From positions 124,001 to 188,000 of the forward strand of contig NZ_AP019658.1 of assembly GCF_009938225.1 (NCBI RefSeq): 64,000 nt of DNA. Direction: 5' to 3'. The stretch comes from Vibrio ponticus (lineage in GTDB: Bacteria; Pseudomonadota; Gammaproteobacteria; Enterobacterales; Vibrionaceae). The notes under the pieces were generated by a model that was given only the letters and a program-made list of their open reading frames with translations, was not told where the DNA came from and did not search any database. This document shows, piece by piece, positions 18,105-27,824 of the stretch. Each line of letters begins with the position of its first letter. The stretch's first letter is position 1. Made by a program: the position numbers and the translations under genes.

Positions 18105-20285
18105 TTGAATACCACGGTAGAGAGAAAAACGCAGGCTTATAACCAGCTTTCAGGGGCTTCTTTTGCCGACCCATTCTCATTCTTAGGACCATTTTTAGAG
18201 CCTAAATGTGGCTCTTTGCGAGTCTGGATGCCGGGGGCGGATAAAGTGGAAGTGGTGCTGGATGATCAGACCCGTATCCCTTTGACCCAAGAAACCGAAG
18301 GCGGTTTCGTGATGTCGCAGCAACGCGACCTGCGTTTTAGCCACTATCAGTTAGCAGTGGATTGGTCTGGTGTTGAGCAGTTGATCGATGACCCATATCA
18401 GTATCATGCTATTTACGCAGAATACGATGACCTGCATACGCCAAAGAATATGTATCGCCACATGGGGGCGCAATTTGTCACGTTAGAGCGTGATGGTAAG
18501 CAGATTTCAGGTATTCGTTTTTTGGTTTATGCACCTCATGCTAGCGCGTGTAGCTTGATTGCGGACTTTAACCACTGGGATGGTCGTCGTACGCCGATGC
18601 AGCGACTCGACTACGGCATTTGGGGTATTTTTATTCCTAATTTAAGCGAAGGTGTTCGCTATAAGTTTGAGCTTAAAGGACCAAATGGCGAGCGCATTGC
18701 GCATAAAGCCGATCCGTGGGGGTGCTTCGCAGAGCAATACCCATCTTTCTCCTCTGTGACTTACGACCATCAACGTTATGCGTGGCAAGATAACGAGTGG
18801 CAGCAACGCCCTGTGACGGACAAACGTAAGCAAGCACTCGCTTTTTACGAACTGCATGCAGGCTCGTGGCGTCGCGATGAAGATGGACAGTTCCTTAACT
18901 ACCGTGAACTTGCCAATCAATTGGTCCCTTATCTGGTCGATCTTGGCTATACCCACGTTGAACTAATGCCAGTATCAGAGCACCCCTTTTACGGCTCTTG
19001 GGGCTATCAACCTGTGGGGCTATTTGCGCCAACCAGTCGCTTTGGCACGCCAGATGATTTCAAATATTTTGTCGATACCTGTCACCAAGCGGGTATTGGT
19101 GTGGTGCTGGATTGGGTGCCAGCGCACTTCCCATCAGACGATCACGGTTTAGCCAATTTTGATGGCACACCACTGTTCCATGATCCGGACCCACGTCGTG
19201 GTTGGCACCAAGATTGGAATTCTTATATCTACGATATGAGTCGTGAGCACGTTAGACGTTTCTTAGTCTCTAACGCTCTGTATTGGTTTGAGCAATTCCA
19301 TATTGATGGGATTCGAGTCGATGCTGTGGCGTCGATGTTGTATCTCGACTACTCGCGTAGTCACGATCAGTGGATCCCGAACATCGACGGCGGCAATGAG
19401 AACTACGATGCTATTGCAACGCTTAAGTGGATGAATGAGGAGGTGTACAAACACTTCCCGAATGCAATGACGATTGCGGAAGAGTCAACAGCGTTCCCGG
19501 GTGTATCAGCCCCGACGTATCTTGGCGGTTTAGGCTTTGGTTTTAAGTGGAATATGGGCTGGATGCACGATAGCTTGGCGTACATCAAAGAAGAGCCAGT
19601 GCATCGCAAGTATCACCACAACACCATCACTTTCCCGCTGATTTACGCCCACAGTGAAAACTATGTCCTGTCACTTTCTCACGATGAGGTGGTGTATGGC
19701 AAAGGCTCGATTCACAACAAAATGCCGGGCGATGAGTGGCAGCAAACCGCTAACTTGCGTGCTTACTACGGTTATATGTACGGTCAGCCTGGTAAGAAGC
19801 TCAACTTTATGGGCGCTGAACTGGGTCAAACCGCGGAGTGGAATCATGATGATCAGCTGCAATGGTTCTTATTGCAATTTGGTCGCCATCAAGGTGTGCA
19901 ACACCTTACCCGTGATCTTAACCTGCTGTATCGTCAAGAGGTGGCATTGCATGAGTTGGATTGTGAGCCAAGTGGATTTGAATGGCGCTTACAAGATGAA
20001 TCAGACAGCAGCATTTTGGCGCACGAACGTATCAGCGAATCTGGGGAACGGATCTTGGTTATCTCGAACTTCACGCCTGTGCCACACAATCAATTCCAAT
20101 TGGGTGTGCCTTTCGCTGGGCGTTATCAATTACTGCTTAACACTGATAACACCAAATACGACGGCAGCGGTTTCGAGGTGCGAGAGTTGATTGAGACGGA
20201 GGACAAAGAGAGTCAAGGGCTTGCTCAATCTTTGCAGATGAGTTTGCCGCCACTTTCGACTTTGTTCTACAAACTGCTCGACTAG
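18105..20285 (+). CDS. glgB: 1,4-alpha-glucan branching enzyme
   Basis: 726-residue GH13 enzyme that makes alpha-1,6 branches in glycogen. An N-terminal CBM48/early-set domain (about 20-210) precedes the barrel. Catalytic residues are D406 ([10 protein letters not shown], nucleophile) and E459 (TIAEEST, acid/base), and [10 protein letters not shown] is the conserved region near the third acid. The start is a TTG, chosen because AGGGAGAG lies 8-9 bases upstream and residues from there match the GlgB N-terminus. Lying after malP-malQ rather than with glgC/glgA, it suggests glycogen branching coordinated with maltodextrin use. Confidence 0.95.
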   Translation: MNTTVERKTQAYNQLSGASFADPFSFLGPFLEPKCGSLRVWMPGADKVEVVLDDQTRIPLTQETEGGFVMSQQRDLRFSHYQLAVDWSGVEQLIDDPYQYHAIYAEYDDLHTPKNMYRHMGAQFVTLERDGKQISGIRFLVYAPHASACSLIADFNHWDGRRTPMQRLDYGIWGIFIPNLSEGVRYKFELKGPNGERIAHKADPWGCFAEQYPSFSSVTYDHQRYAWQDNEWQQRPVTDKRKQALAFYELHAGSWRRDEDGQFLNYRELANQLVPYLVDLGYTHVELMPVSEHPFYGSWGYQPVGLFAPTSRFGTPDDFKYFVDTCHQAGIGVVLDWVPAHFPSDDHGLANFDGTPLFHDPDPRRGWHQDWNSYIYDMSREHVRRFLVSNALYWFEQFHIDGIRVDAVASMLYLDYSRSHDQWIPNIDGGNENYDAIATLKWMNEEVYKHFPNAMTIAEESTAFPGVSAPTYLGGLGFGFKWNMGWMHDSLAYIKEEPVHRKYHHNTITFPLIYAHSENYVLSLSHDEVVYGKGSIHNKMPGDEWQQTANLRAYYGYMYGQPGKKLNFMGAELGQTAEWNHDDQLQWFLLQFGRHQGVQHLTRDLNLLYRQEVALHELDCEPSGFEWRLQDESDSSILAHERISESGERILVISNFTPVPHNQFQLGVPFAGRYQLLLNTDNTKYDGSGFEVRELIETEDKESQGLAQSLQMSLPPLSTLFYKLLD

Positions 20286-20297
20286 ATAGAAAAGATA

Positions 20298-20329
20298 ATG
20301 CCTCACTGAATCAGTGGGGCATTTTTTTA
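20298..20329 (+). terminator. Intrinsic terminator after glgB
   Basis: ATGCCTCACTG / CAGTGGGGCAT stem of 11 bp with one G-T pair, followed by a run of seven T. Confidence 0.85.
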
Positions 20330-20379
20330 TCAAGGGGACTATTTTCTCCTACACTGAACAAAAAAGGAGAAAAAACAAG

Positions 20380-20766
20380 ATGATTACCGCACTCTACGCC
20401 TCGTTACTCACCCTGCTAATGATGTGGTTAGCTGTCCAAGTGATCAAGCAGCGCCGCACCAATCGTGTTGCTCACGCGGATGGCGGAATTGAAGGGCTGC
20501 AAATTGCCCGCAGTGCCCAAGGTAACGCCGTTGATTATATTCCTATAACGGTAATCTTACTGGCATTGGTCGAATACAACGGCGCAAACAGTTTGATTAT
20601 TCACGGTTTAGGCGTGTTATTTCTAGTTGGGCGAATCATTCATGCGCGGGCGATATTGGCCAAAGACCTCAAAGGGCGCGTAATGGGTATGAAGCTGACC
20701 TTCGCTGTGATGTTTACTTTAGTGGTCTTTAACCTTATCTACTTACCGTTTGATAAGTTGTGGTAG
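20380..20766 (+). CDS. MAPEG-family integral membrane protein
   Basis: 128 residues with four hydrophobic segments. The pattern (short TM1, then GLQIARSAQGNAVDYIPITVILL, then GLGVLFLVGRIIHA) is that of the bacterial MAPEG-type proteins (COG3788-like), related to microsomal glutathione transferases; no enzymatic role is assured. The open frame begins at 20314, but AAGGAGA nine bases before the ATG at 20380 decides the start, and the upstream part overlaps the glgB terminator. Two bases separate its stop from the next gene, so the two are probably co-transcribed. Confidence 0.8.
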   Translation: MITALYASLLTLLMMWLAVQVIKQRRTNRVAHADGGIEGLQIARSAQGNAVDYIPITVILLALVEYNGANSLIIHGLGVLFLVGRIIHARAILAKDLKGRVMGMKLTFAVMFTLVVFNLIYLPFDKLW

Positions 20767-20768
20767 TG

Positions 20769-21299
20769 ATGAATGTTAGATGGCCGCCAGCATGGCTTCT
20801 GGTTTTAGTTGGCTTGGTTCTGAATATTCTCGCGATTCTAATGTCGAGTGTGGTGCTGGAAGATCTAAGCAGCAAGATGTCTGGCTTTAATGAGCGTAAG
20901 CAAGACAATCTCTATTCAATTCAGTTAGCGTGGAATCGAGTGGAAACGCTTGAGCGCAAAAAAGAGTTGGCGCTAATTTATCTTAGCCAATCGGATTCGG
21001 TGAGTCACAGTGCTGACGCTTCGCTTGTCGCAAGTGAATTAACCAAACAGTTAAGTGACTGGGTTGGTGAGCCTGTTCCCATTTTACTCACCACAAACCT
21101 CAGTCAAATAATGGCAGTCATCGAGCGAGCGCAGAAAACGCAACGTGAGCAGATTGATGACTTTTATTTGCAGAATTTGACGTTCAATGAACGGTTGAGT
21201 GCCTTGGATGAACAGATCGCTTGGTATCGTAATATCAGTTTGTTTTTGCAGGTGTTTGGACTGGCGTTAATTCTGGCAAGAGATCTCGCAAGAAAATAA
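20769..21299 (+). CDS. Unknown membrane protein with long extracytoplasmic loop
   Basis: About 176 residues: TM at the N-terminus (WLLVLVGLVLNILAILMSSVV), a long helical polar region, and a second TM near the C-terminus (FLQVFGLALILA). I do not recognise the family. The layout resembles the sensor part of a chemoreceptor or a small periplasmic coiled-coil scaffold, without signalling domain. The ATG at 20769 follows the MAPEG stop by two bases; GTG codons at 20760 and 20766 are alternatives. Likely translationally coupled to the gene before it. Confidence 0.6.
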   Translation: MNVRWPPAWLLVLVGLVLNILAILMSSVVLEDLSSKMSGFNERKQDNLYSIQLAWNRVETLERKKELALIYLSQSDSVSHSADASLVASELTKQLSDWVGEPVPILLTTNLSQIMAVIERAQKTQREQIDDFYLQNLTFNERLSALDEQIAWYRNISLFLQVFGLALILARDLARK

Positions 21300-21329
21300 A
21301 ATGGCGTAACCTCGGTTACGCCATTTTTA
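21298..21329. terminator. Bidirectional terminator
   Basis: AAATGGCGTAACC and GGTTACGCCATTT form a long perfect stem with a very short loop, between convergent genes, with T-runs on both strands. Confidence 0.85.
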
Positions 21330-21359
21330 TTAGTAAGCTATTGATAAATAATTGATAAG

Positions 21360-22382
21360 CTATCTAAATAGCCACTTGTTGAGTGGGGTTTTCTCTACGC
21401 CTTTCACCAGCAGTAGCGTCAGAATTACTGTGCCAGACAAGACCGTCGCATCTTTAGCTGGACCGGTTAACTGCATTGCGCCTGTCACATTCATCATCAC
21501 AATGATGAGCGGTAAGTGCGCCACATAGATAGCGAGTACCGATTTGGATAAGTTCATTATCCACGGTGAGTTGCCCAAGTTCGGTTTCGCCAACAAGAAT
21601 AGGAAGATGCCTGTTCCCCAAAGCATGGTACCAAACAGGAAGTCGTTACCGTTAAATGGCTGCTCGTAACCGGTGAGGAAAAAAGCTTCGCCGAAGTGTA
21701 ATGTCATGCCTACTAGCGCCAAGACAATGCCTTGAGCAGGGGTCGCTTGGATGTTTCGCTCGCGAATAACAAAACCAATGGCAAACATTAAGGTACTGAA
21801 AAATGGACCGTTACGAGTAAAGAATGGTGACCACAGCTCAGTGATGTTGACGTAGCTGCCCGCCAGCACGCCGTAAATGTAGAGAACAATCGCGACTGGC
21901 AGTAGCAAGCGCCCTTTACCGGCTTGTAGCAGTAATGCTGTGATTAACGCTGCGATCATTAAAGCTGGAATAAACCACAAGTGAACTAAGCTGCCCTCCA
22001 GCAAAGTATTCACAGGTGCTTGCATTAGGTAGCCCCAGTAGCCGCTGCGTTCAGCCAAATAGCCCTCAGTCATCACTTTGTGTAAGTTAAATGGCATTAA
22101 CAGACAAATGACGCTCCAGACTATAAATACGCGAATCAATGGCGCACAGTAGCTCTTGAGCGTTGCTATTGGTGTTGCGGTGAGTTTGGGCTGAATTAAA
22201 TAGCCAGAAATTAGGAAAAATAGCGGAACAGCAAAGCGGGTCGATTGGTTAAAAATATAACCAAACCAAGGGGTGTCTTGGTAAAGGAAGTAACTCAGGA
22301 ACATTTGGCAATGCATCGCCACGATGACGAAAATCGCGACAAGGCGTCCGAGCTCTATGCTGGTAATTTTTTTAGTATCCAT
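21360..22382 (-). CDS. Acyltransferase-3 family membrane protein (WecH-like)
   Basis: 340 residues with about ten TM helices. The family signature is at the N-terminus: SIELGRLVAIFVIVAMHCQMF with the conserved His in TM1, and RFAVPLFFLISGYLI. This family transfers acetyl or other acyl groups to cell-surface carbohydrates; the length and sequence suggest the WecH/YiaH branch. The substrate is unknown and no polysaccharide genes are near. It is divergent from the TetR regulator gene (211 bp between starts). Confidence 0.82.
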   Translation of the reverse strand: MDTKKITSIELGRLVAIFVIVAMHCQMFLSYFLYQDTPWFGYIFNQSTRFAVPLFFLISGYLIQPKLTATPIATLKSYCAPLIRVFIVWSVICLLMPFNLHKVMTEGYLAERSGYWGYLMQAPVNTLLEGSLVHLWFIPALMIAALITALLLQAGKGRLLLPVAIVLYIYGVLAGSYVNITELWSPFFTRNGPFFSTLMFAIGFVIRERNIQATPAQGIVLALVGMTLHFGEAFFLTGYEQPFNGNDFLFGTMLWGTGIFLFLLAKPNLGNSPWIMNLSKSVLAIYVAHLPLIIVMMNVTGAMQLTGPAKDATVLSGTVILTLLLVKGVEKTPLNKWLFR

Positions 22383-22545
22383 AACGTCAACTTAAGTTAT
22401 TAAATTGCGCACAAGCTAGCAGGAAAACGTTTATATTCAATGGATGTGCGTCAATTCCTACGTTGTTTCAGCCCTAAATTTGTTTAATTCGAGATGAAAA
22501 TCAAGTTTGTGAACTGGTCTGATGTTTAGTTTAAGGGTTGTAAAA

Positions 22546-22561
22546 TAGAACGTTCGTGCTA
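22546..22561. promoter_or_regulatory. Probable TetR-family operator, copy 1
   Basis: TAGAACGTTCGTGCTA is a near-perfect palindrome (AG-A/C-ACG-NN-CGT-T/G-CT) 33 bp before the TetR-family ATG. The same motif recurs at 23258 before the alpha/beta hydrolase gene, which supports autoregulation plus control of that gene. Confidence 0.6.
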
Positions 22562-22593
22562 AAAATAGATTATTGAAGAAAAATGGTAGTGCT

Positions 22594-23190
22594 ATGAGTA
22601 AAGGGCGATTAACGCGTGAAGCGATTTTAGCCACCGCGTTTGAGTTGGCGAGCAAGAATGGCTTAGAGAGTTTAACCATTGGTGAGCTCGCCAAGCAGTG
22701 CGGCATGTCTAAAAGTGGTCTGTTTGCTCACTTTAACTCTAAAGAGAATATGCAGTTATCTGTGCTGGAGTATGCCAATTTAGTTTTTGCTCAGCGGGTA
22801 ATTGTACCGGCTCGCAGTTTAGGTGATGAAGATATCATCCATAAACTTAAAGCGTTATTGGATCTTTGGCTTGGCTGGAATCATTCGTTCCAAGGCAGTT
22901 GTATGTTCCTTGATGCTTGGAAGGAAACTGGTAGTAAAGAGACACCGATTCAGCAGCAACTTAAAACGACCATTTTGAAATGGATTGATTACTTGACCAT
23001 TCAATTACGTAAAGGACGAGACAACGGTCAATTTCGTGCAGATTTGGATTGTCAGCAGGCGACATTTGAGCTGTATGGTCTGTATCTAAGTGCACATCTG
23101 TTTTACTCCTTGCGTGGTGAAGAAGCGAGCCAAGCGCACTTTTGGCAAGGGATTGATCGCTTGATAGCGGAATGGTCAAATTCCAACTAA
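22594..23190 (+). CDS. TetR/AcrR-family transcriptional regulator
   Basis: 198 residues. The N-terminal HTH is typical (AILATAFELASKNGLESLTI, GELAKQCGMSKSGLFAHFNSKENM). The C-terminal ligand domain contains a tail region (FRADLDCQQATFELYGLYLS) seen in the TetR_C_33-type subgroup. The open frame runs from a TTG at 22573, but the first ATG at 22594 gives the canonical N-terminus. A palindromic site lies just upstream of this gene and again upstream of the following hydrolase gene, so it probably represses itself and that gene. The ligand is unknown. Confidence 0.88.
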   Translation: MSKGRLTREAILATAFELASKNGLESLTIGELAKQCGMSKSGLFAHFNSKENMQLSVLEYANLVFAQRVIVPARSLGDEDIIHKLKALLDLWLGWNHSFQGSCMFLDAWKETGSKETPIQQQLKTTILKWIDYLTIQLRKGRDNGQFRADLDCQQATFELYGLYLSAHLFYSLRGEEASQAHFWQGIDRLIAEWSNSN

Positions 23191-23211
23191 TGGATTGAAT
23201 GACGAATAACC

Positions 23212-23246
23212 AGGTGGAGGGTCAAATGCTCTATCCACCTTTTTTA
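23212..23246 (+). terminator. Intrinsic terminator after TetR gene
   Basis: AGGTGGA / TCCACCT stem with a 15-nt loop followed by TTTTTT. Confidence 0.7.
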
Positions 23247-23257
23247 GCAAGATAAAA

Positions 23258-23271
23258 AGCACGGTCGTTCG
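23258..23271. promoter_or_regulatory. Probable TetR-family operator, copy 2
   Basis: AGCACGGTCGTTCG matches the reverse complement of copy 1 (AGCACG-NN-CGTTC) and lies about 118 bp before the alpha/beta hydrolase start. Confidence 0.55.
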
Positions 23272-23388
23272 TTTTTCTAATGGCAACGACGATGCAATTA
23301 AACCAGTGCTAATCTAAACAAGTAAGTTGTCTGTAAGAGTATACAAGTGCTTGTTTCGGTTGGTTTAAATACCTCAAGGATAGGTAAC

Positions 23389-24243
23389 ATGAGTGAGAAG
23401 ATTTATTTTAATACCTCGAACAAGTTCAGTTTCAAACGTAGCTTGGTCAATATCTCAACCAGACTGCATCACCGCTTAGCTCCGAGGCATGCAGAGAACA
23501 CTGCCCGCAAGCTTTTACTGACGCCTGTGCGCACTCAACCCAAAAATGCGTTACCACAGGGTATGGTCAAGGGCAAAGTTGAGTCTAAAGAAGGGGTGTT
23601 AACCACTTATTCACTCGGTTCAGGTCCCGTTTGGGTACTGACTCATGGCTGGTCGGGGACGGCAAGTCAGTACTTTCCTTTGATGGAACATATTGCGAGC
23701 CGTGGCTTTACTGCGTTGGCTTATGATCATCCTGGTCATGGTGAAAGTGAAGGGATTTACGGTCATATTCCTGCGTTTGTTGGTGGGCTGGAAGCCATCT
23801 TAGACAGCGTTGAGGATGTTGCAGGACTAGTCGGTCATAGTATGGGCACGGCGTCTGCGATTGAGTGTCATCATATTAAGCTGGTGGACAAACCGCTGCT
23901 ATTGATCGCACCGGTGCTTGATTACCTTGATAATCTATTCGGCAGTGTTGCGCGCTCGGGCTATTCGATGCGTCTATTTAATGCGGTGGTGGAAGAAGTG
24001 CAGCAAGCCTATCGCTATCCAATTCAGTCGATTGACCCGTACAACAAGTTGAAACTTCGTCAATCACAAACCATTATTGTTCACGATGAAGCGGATAAGT
24101 TCACCAAGTTTTCTGTGTCGCAAAGAGCAGCGAATGAGATGGAAAATGTGACGTTGGTGGCAACTCAAGGTCAGGGGCATGGGCGTGTAATGAAGTGCCA
24201 ACAGGTGCTAGACAGTTTTGATAAGTTAATAATCAAATCATAA
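23389..24243 (+). CDS. Alpha/beta hydrolase
   Basis: 284 residues, cytoplasmic. Nucleophile elbow GHSMG (LVGHSMGTAS), oxyanion region THGWSGTAS, acid near IIVHDEADKFT and terminal His in GQGHGRVM. This is a serine hydrolase of unknown substrate. AGGATAGG just upstream decides for the ATG at 23389 over the upstream end of the frame at 23347. A copy of the neighbouring TetR regulator's probable operator lies in its promoter region, so the two likely form one regulated unit, perhaps for ester or xenobiotic breakdown. Confidence 0.85.
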   Translation: MSEKIYFNTSNKFSFKRSLVNISTRLHHRLAPRHAENTARKLLLTPVRTQPKNALPQGMVKGKVESKEGVLTTYSLGSGPVWVLTHGWSGTASQYFPLMEHIASRGFTALAYDHPGHGESEGIYGHIPAFVGGLEAILDSVEDVAGLVGHSMGTASAIECHHIKLVDKPLLLIAPVLDYLDNLFGSVARSGYSMRLFNAVVEEVQQAYRYPIQSIDPYNKLKLRQSQTIIVHDEADKFTKFSVSQRAANEMENVTLVATQGQGHGRVMKCQQVLDSFDKLIIKS

Positions 24244-24362
24244 CCTTAACATCTATAACCATAATGTTGATGTGGTTAACAAATTCGCAAAACAAAATAT
24301 TTCCTTAGAGGGTTATGTGGGATCATTTGCTATGCCAATTGGCCCTCATAAGGAAAATAACA

Positions 24363-25751
24363 ATGAATAGAAATGATAGTGTCCCTTTGCCCAACAACAC
24401 ACGGGAGTGGTTGATCAACCGCAATAGCCTAATAATCCTCGCGGATATCGCGTTGTTTTTTACCCTCTATTTCACTTTACCGTTTGATCCTCAAGTGGTA
24501 TTGGGTCTTAGTATGCTGATTTTTGTCGCGATTCTTTGGTTAACAGAAGCGCTGCATGTCACCGTAACCGCTATTTTAGTGCCAATAATGGCGGTGCTAT
24601 TTGGTGTGTTCAATACTCAGACTGCCCTAAACAACTTTGCTAACTCAATTATCTTCCTCTTCTTAGGTGGTTTTGCCTTAGCGGCGGCTATGCATCGACA
24701 AGGATTAGATAAAGTCATTGCCGATAAAGTGTTGATTGTCGCCAAAGGTAAGATGAGCGTTGCTGTCTTTATGCTGTTCGGTGTGACCGCATTGCTTTCT
24801 ATGTGGATCAGTAACACAGCTACCACCGCTATGATGCTGCCTCTGGTACTGGGTGTTCTGAGTAAAGTCAATGAGGAGAGTGGTCATAAGACTTACGTTT
24901 TTGTCTTACTTGGCATTGCGTACAGTGCGAGTTTAGGTGGTATTGCGACCATCGTGGGCAGTCCACCAAACGCAATTGCAGCCGCTGAAGTGGGTTTAAC
25001 TTTTACGGATTGGATGGCGTTTGGCTTACCGACAGCGGCAATCTTACTGCCACTTTCAATCGTTATTCTTTATGCCGTGCTCAAACCAGATTTACGTGGT
25101 GATTTTGAACTTAACCACGAACCAGTACAGTGGGATAAAGGTAAGGTAGTGACACTGGCTATCTTTGCAACCACGGTATTTTTCTGGATTTTCAGTAAGC
25201 CAATTAATGCGATGCTAGGCGGCTATGCTAAGTTCGATACTATCGTTGCGTTAGGTGCGATTGTTGCGGTGAACTTTGCGCGCGTGGTGCACTGGAAAGA
25301 CATTGAGAAAACCGCTGACTGGGGCGTATTGCTGCTGTTTGGTGGTGGTATCTGTTTAAGTAATGTGCTTAAAGCGACAGGCACCAGTGTGTTCTTAGCG
25401 AATGCATTGAGTGAGATGATTGCTCACCTTGGCATCTTCTTTATCATCGCTGTGATAGCGGTGTTTGTGGTATTCCTGACGGAGTTTGCCAGTAATACCG
25501 CCAGTGCGGCGCTACTGATCCCTGTTTTTGCTACGGTTGCCGAAGCATTTGGTATGTCACCGGTGATCCTATCAGTACTGATTGCGGTAGCAGCGTCATG
25601 TGCGTTTATGTTGCCAGTCGCGACCCCGCCTAACGCGATTGTGTTTGGTTCGGGGCACGTCAAACAGAGTGAGATGATGCGAGTAGGTTTGATCCTAAAC
25701 GTTGCTTGTATCGTGGCTCTTACGTTTATCGCAATGACGTTCTGGGCATAA
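24363..25751 (+). CDS. SLC13/DASS-family sodium:anion symporter
   Basis: 462 residues and about 11-12 TM helices. The divalent anion:Na+ symporter family marks are present: two related halves with [16 protein letters not shown] and [16 protein letters not shown] (the SNT motifs of the Na+/substrate sites) and [12 protein letters not shown] near the end. Likely substrates are C4-dicarboxylates, citrate or sulfate. AAGGAAAATAAC precedes the ATG at 24363; the frame extends upstream to 24315 without a ribosome site. Confidence 0.9.
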   Translation: MNRNDSVPLPNNTREWLINRNSLIILADIALFFTLYFTLPFDPQVVLGLSMLIFVAILWLTEALHVTVTAILVPIMAVLFGVFNTQTALNNFANSIIFLFLGGFALAAAMHRQGLDKVIADKVLIVAKGKMSVAVFMLFGVTALLSMWISNTATTAMMLPLVLGVLSKVNEESGHKTYVFVLLGIAYSASLGGIATIVGSPPNAIAAAEVGLTFTDWMAFGLPTAAILLPLSIVILYAVLKPDLRGDFELNHEPVQWDKGKVVTLAIFATTVFFWIFSKPINAMLGGYAKFDTIVALGAIVAVNFARVVHWKDIEKTADWGVLLLFGGGICLSNVLKATGTSVFLANALSEMIAHLGIFFIIAVIAVFVVFLTEFASNTASAALLIPVFATVAEAFGMSPVILSVLIAVAASCAFMLPVATPPNAIVFGSGHVKQSEMMRVGLILNVACIVALTFIAMTFWA

Positions 25752-25788
25752 GCACAACAATAATAAATAATTAGCTCAACACGATTCT

Positions 25789-25822
25789 AACGCCTTGCTT
25801 TGAGAGTAAGGCGTTTTGTTTT
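25789..25822 (+). terminator. Intrinsic terminator after SLC13 gene
   Basis: AACGCCTT / AAGGCGTT 8-bp stem, 11-nt loop, then TTGTTTTGTT. Confidence 0.7.
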
Positions 25823-25910
25823 GTTGGCTATAGCAAAATCAAAGCAGCGTGGGATAAGGTGTGCTAATTTAGCGCCCTGTTCACTTTTGCATTTATCACC
25901 GAAAGTCGCC

Positions 25911-26183
25911 ATGAGTAACGATATTCAAGCCAAAATCGCCAGCTTTACCTCGATAGAAGAGGCGTTGGATTACTTTGACATTGGTTACGCGAGTAAGTTT
26001 ATCAATGAGAATCGTATTGAGTTGGTAAAGCGTTTTAACGGCTACTTAATCTTGGAAAAACCTCAAGACTGGTTCGCAGCGCGTCGCGCATTGAAAAATG
26101 CCTACTGTAAGGTTCAGCGTTCAAAATTGGATAAGCATACCCGTCAGGCGTGTCGAGGTTGTACGACTTGCCAAAGAAGGTAG
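25911..26183 (+). CDS. NifW-family small protein, orphan
   Basis: 90 residues. The first 60 (SFTSIEEALDYFDIGYASKF, then NENRIELVKRFNGYLI) resemble NifW, which in diazotrophs protects or stabilises nitrogenase; the S/AEEFxxFF and RxxxLKRFxxYL pattern is kept. The C-terminus has three cysteines in CRGCTTC, which could bind a metal or form disulfides. No nif, fix or molybdenum-cofactor gene is in the window. The ATG at 25911 gives the canonical N-terminus; the frame runs upstream to 25800. It is convergent with the RidA-family gene. A role outside nitrogen fixation is likely if the genome lacks nif. Confidence 0.72.
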   Translation: MSNDIQAKIASFTSIEEALDYFDIGYASKFINENRIELVKRFNGYLILEKPQDWFAARRALKNAYCKVQRSKLDKHTRQACRGCTTCQRR

Positions 26184-26293
26184 CGGCAGGACAGTGAAAA
26201 CAAAGCGCAAAATAAAGCTGAGCGAGTATTGGTGATAGCGGCAACTGCCTTGAGTTTGACCGTCGCCACTTTGCATAAACGTTGTGCGGGAGA

Positions 26294-26641
26294 TTATTTC
26301 TCTGCTGCAACCACAGAAATTTCGACCAGTAGCTCTTCACGAGCCATGCTTGCTTGTACACACGCACGTGCTGGAGCATGACCTTCTGGTACCCATGCAT
26401 CCCATACCGCATTCATTTCTGCGAAGTGCTGCATATCTTTGATGTAGATAGTCGCTGAAAGCATATGCTCACGAGAGCTGCCCGCTTGCTCAAGTAGTGC
26501 CTCTACTTTGTCTAGCATGGTTTGCGTTTGCTCAGTAATGCCTTTGGTGGCGTCAGCACATACTTGACCACATAAGTAGATGGTTCCGTTGTGCTTAACG
26601 ATGCGGCTCATACGTTGGTTGGTTTCTTGGCGTTCAATCAT
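26294..26641 (-). CDS. RidA/YjgF family protein (YoaB-like)
   Basis: 115 residues, one Rid domain: cytoplasmic, trimeric in known members. It resembles E. coli YoaB (LYLCGQV-type start, [47 protein letters not shown]). RidA proper hydrolyses reactive enamines and imines; the equivalent of the key Arg appears in HAPARACVQ, but the YoaB-type subgroup is less well defined. The ATG at 26641 follows GTAGAGA; the longer frame begins at a TTG at 26662. Confidence 0.88.
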   Translation of the reverse strand: MIERQETNQRMSRIVKHNGTIYLCGQVCADATKGITEQTQTMLDKVEALLEQAGSSREHMLSATIYIKDMQHFAEMNAVWDAWVPEGHAPARACVQASMAREELLVEISVVAAEK

Positions 26642-26818
26642 GATTTCTCTACTTCTTGTCAATGATTTAATGGGTACCGAGCAAGGGTAATGAAATTGGT
26701 CAGGTTATTCGAGCAAAGGAGTGTGAAGAGGTGATCCCAGTTTTGATTCTAAGATTCTGTTAGGTGTAGCGATTGACAGGAGTGCTGGGAAATGCGCAAT
26801 CAGTTTTTAACGTAGGTA

Positions 26819-26856
26819 TAAAAAAGCCTGCTATTGGTATGTATCCATAGCAGGCT
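26819..26856 (-). terminator. Intrinsic terminator after speB
   Basis: AGCCTGCTAT / ATAGCAGGCT, perfect 10-bp stem with a 12-nt loop, followed on the minus strand by a T-run. Confidence 0.85.
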
Positions 26857-26897
26857 GATAATTTTGCTGAGTGTTTTACTCTAACAATTGCTGATTA

Positions 26898-27824
26898 TTA
26901 CTCAGCTGACTTTCGAGAAGCCCAAACGTAGAGCAACTCAAGCGCGATAGTTGCGCCAGCAAGTGCTGTCATGTCTGCGTGATCGTACGCTGGAGACACT
27001 TCTACAACGTCCATACCCACCACATTCATGCCTGCGAACCCGCGTAGGATCTTAAGCACTTTGTCTGAGTTTAAGCCACCACATACCGGAGTACCTGTAC
27101 CCGGTGCAAATGCAGGGTCAAGACAGTCGATATCGAAAGTCACATAAACTGGCTTGTCACCAACGATACCACGAACTTGCTCAACGATTTCGTCTGCCGA
27201 CATATCGTTTGCTTGCATCGCATTGATAACGTTGAAGCCGTGATCTTGCTTCTCGTATTCTGTACGAATACCGATCTGCACTGAGTGCTTCGGTGAAATC
27301 AGACCTTCGTTTGGCGCATGGTAGAACATCGTACCGTGGTCGTACGCACTGCCGTTTGCATAAGTATCTGTGTGTGCATCGAAGTGAATCAATGCCATTT
27401 CACCGTGGTGTTTTGCGTAAGCACGTAGGATAGGTAGGGTGATAAAGTGATCACCACCTAGCGCCATCAATGTTTTACCATTTTTAAGGATCTCACCTGC
27501 CGCTTTCTCTAGGCGGTAAGTGAAGTCTTCGGCATCACCACAATCGAATACAAGATCGCCCGCATCAATCACTTTAGCGCGATCGAATACGTTGAAATCC
27601 CATGGGAATTTTTTACCTTCCCAAGCCAAGTTCACTGAAGCGCGACGGATAGCATCAGGACCCATACGAGCACCTGGACGACCAGAAGTCGCCATATCCA
27701 GAGGCACACCCAGTACCACTACGTCAGCATCGCTGCCAATAGGGTTACGTAGGTATGGTCGGCGCATAAAACTCATTGAGTTTGAGTAAAGTGAATAATC
27801 AGTTTTACTAAACAAATCATTCAT
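26898..27824 (-). CDS. speB: Agmatinase
   Basis: 308-residue ureohydrolase that converts agmatine to putrescine and urea. The binuclear manganese ligand motifs are intact: [18 protein letters not shown] and [17 protein letters not shown]. Its ATG abuts the speA stop (TAA-ATG), so the two are one operon with coupled translation: SpeA makes agmatine from arginine and SpeB makes putrescine from it. Terminator 40 bp downstream. Confidence 0.96.
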   Translation of the reverse strand: MNDLFSKTDYSLYSNSMSFMRRPYLRNPIGSDADVVVLGVPLDMATSGRPGARMGPDAIRRASVNLAWEGKKFPWDFNVFDRAKVIDAGDLVFDCGDAEDFTYRLEKAAGEILKNGKTLMALGGDHFITLPILRAYAKHHGEMALIHFDAHTDTYANGSAYDHGTMFYHAPNEGLISPKHSVQIGIRTEYEKQDHGFNVINAMQANDMSADEIVEQVRGIVGDKPVYVTFDIDCLDPAFAPGTGTPVCGGLNSDKVLKILRGFAGMNVVGMDVVEVSPAYDHADMTALAGATIALELLYVWASRKSAE

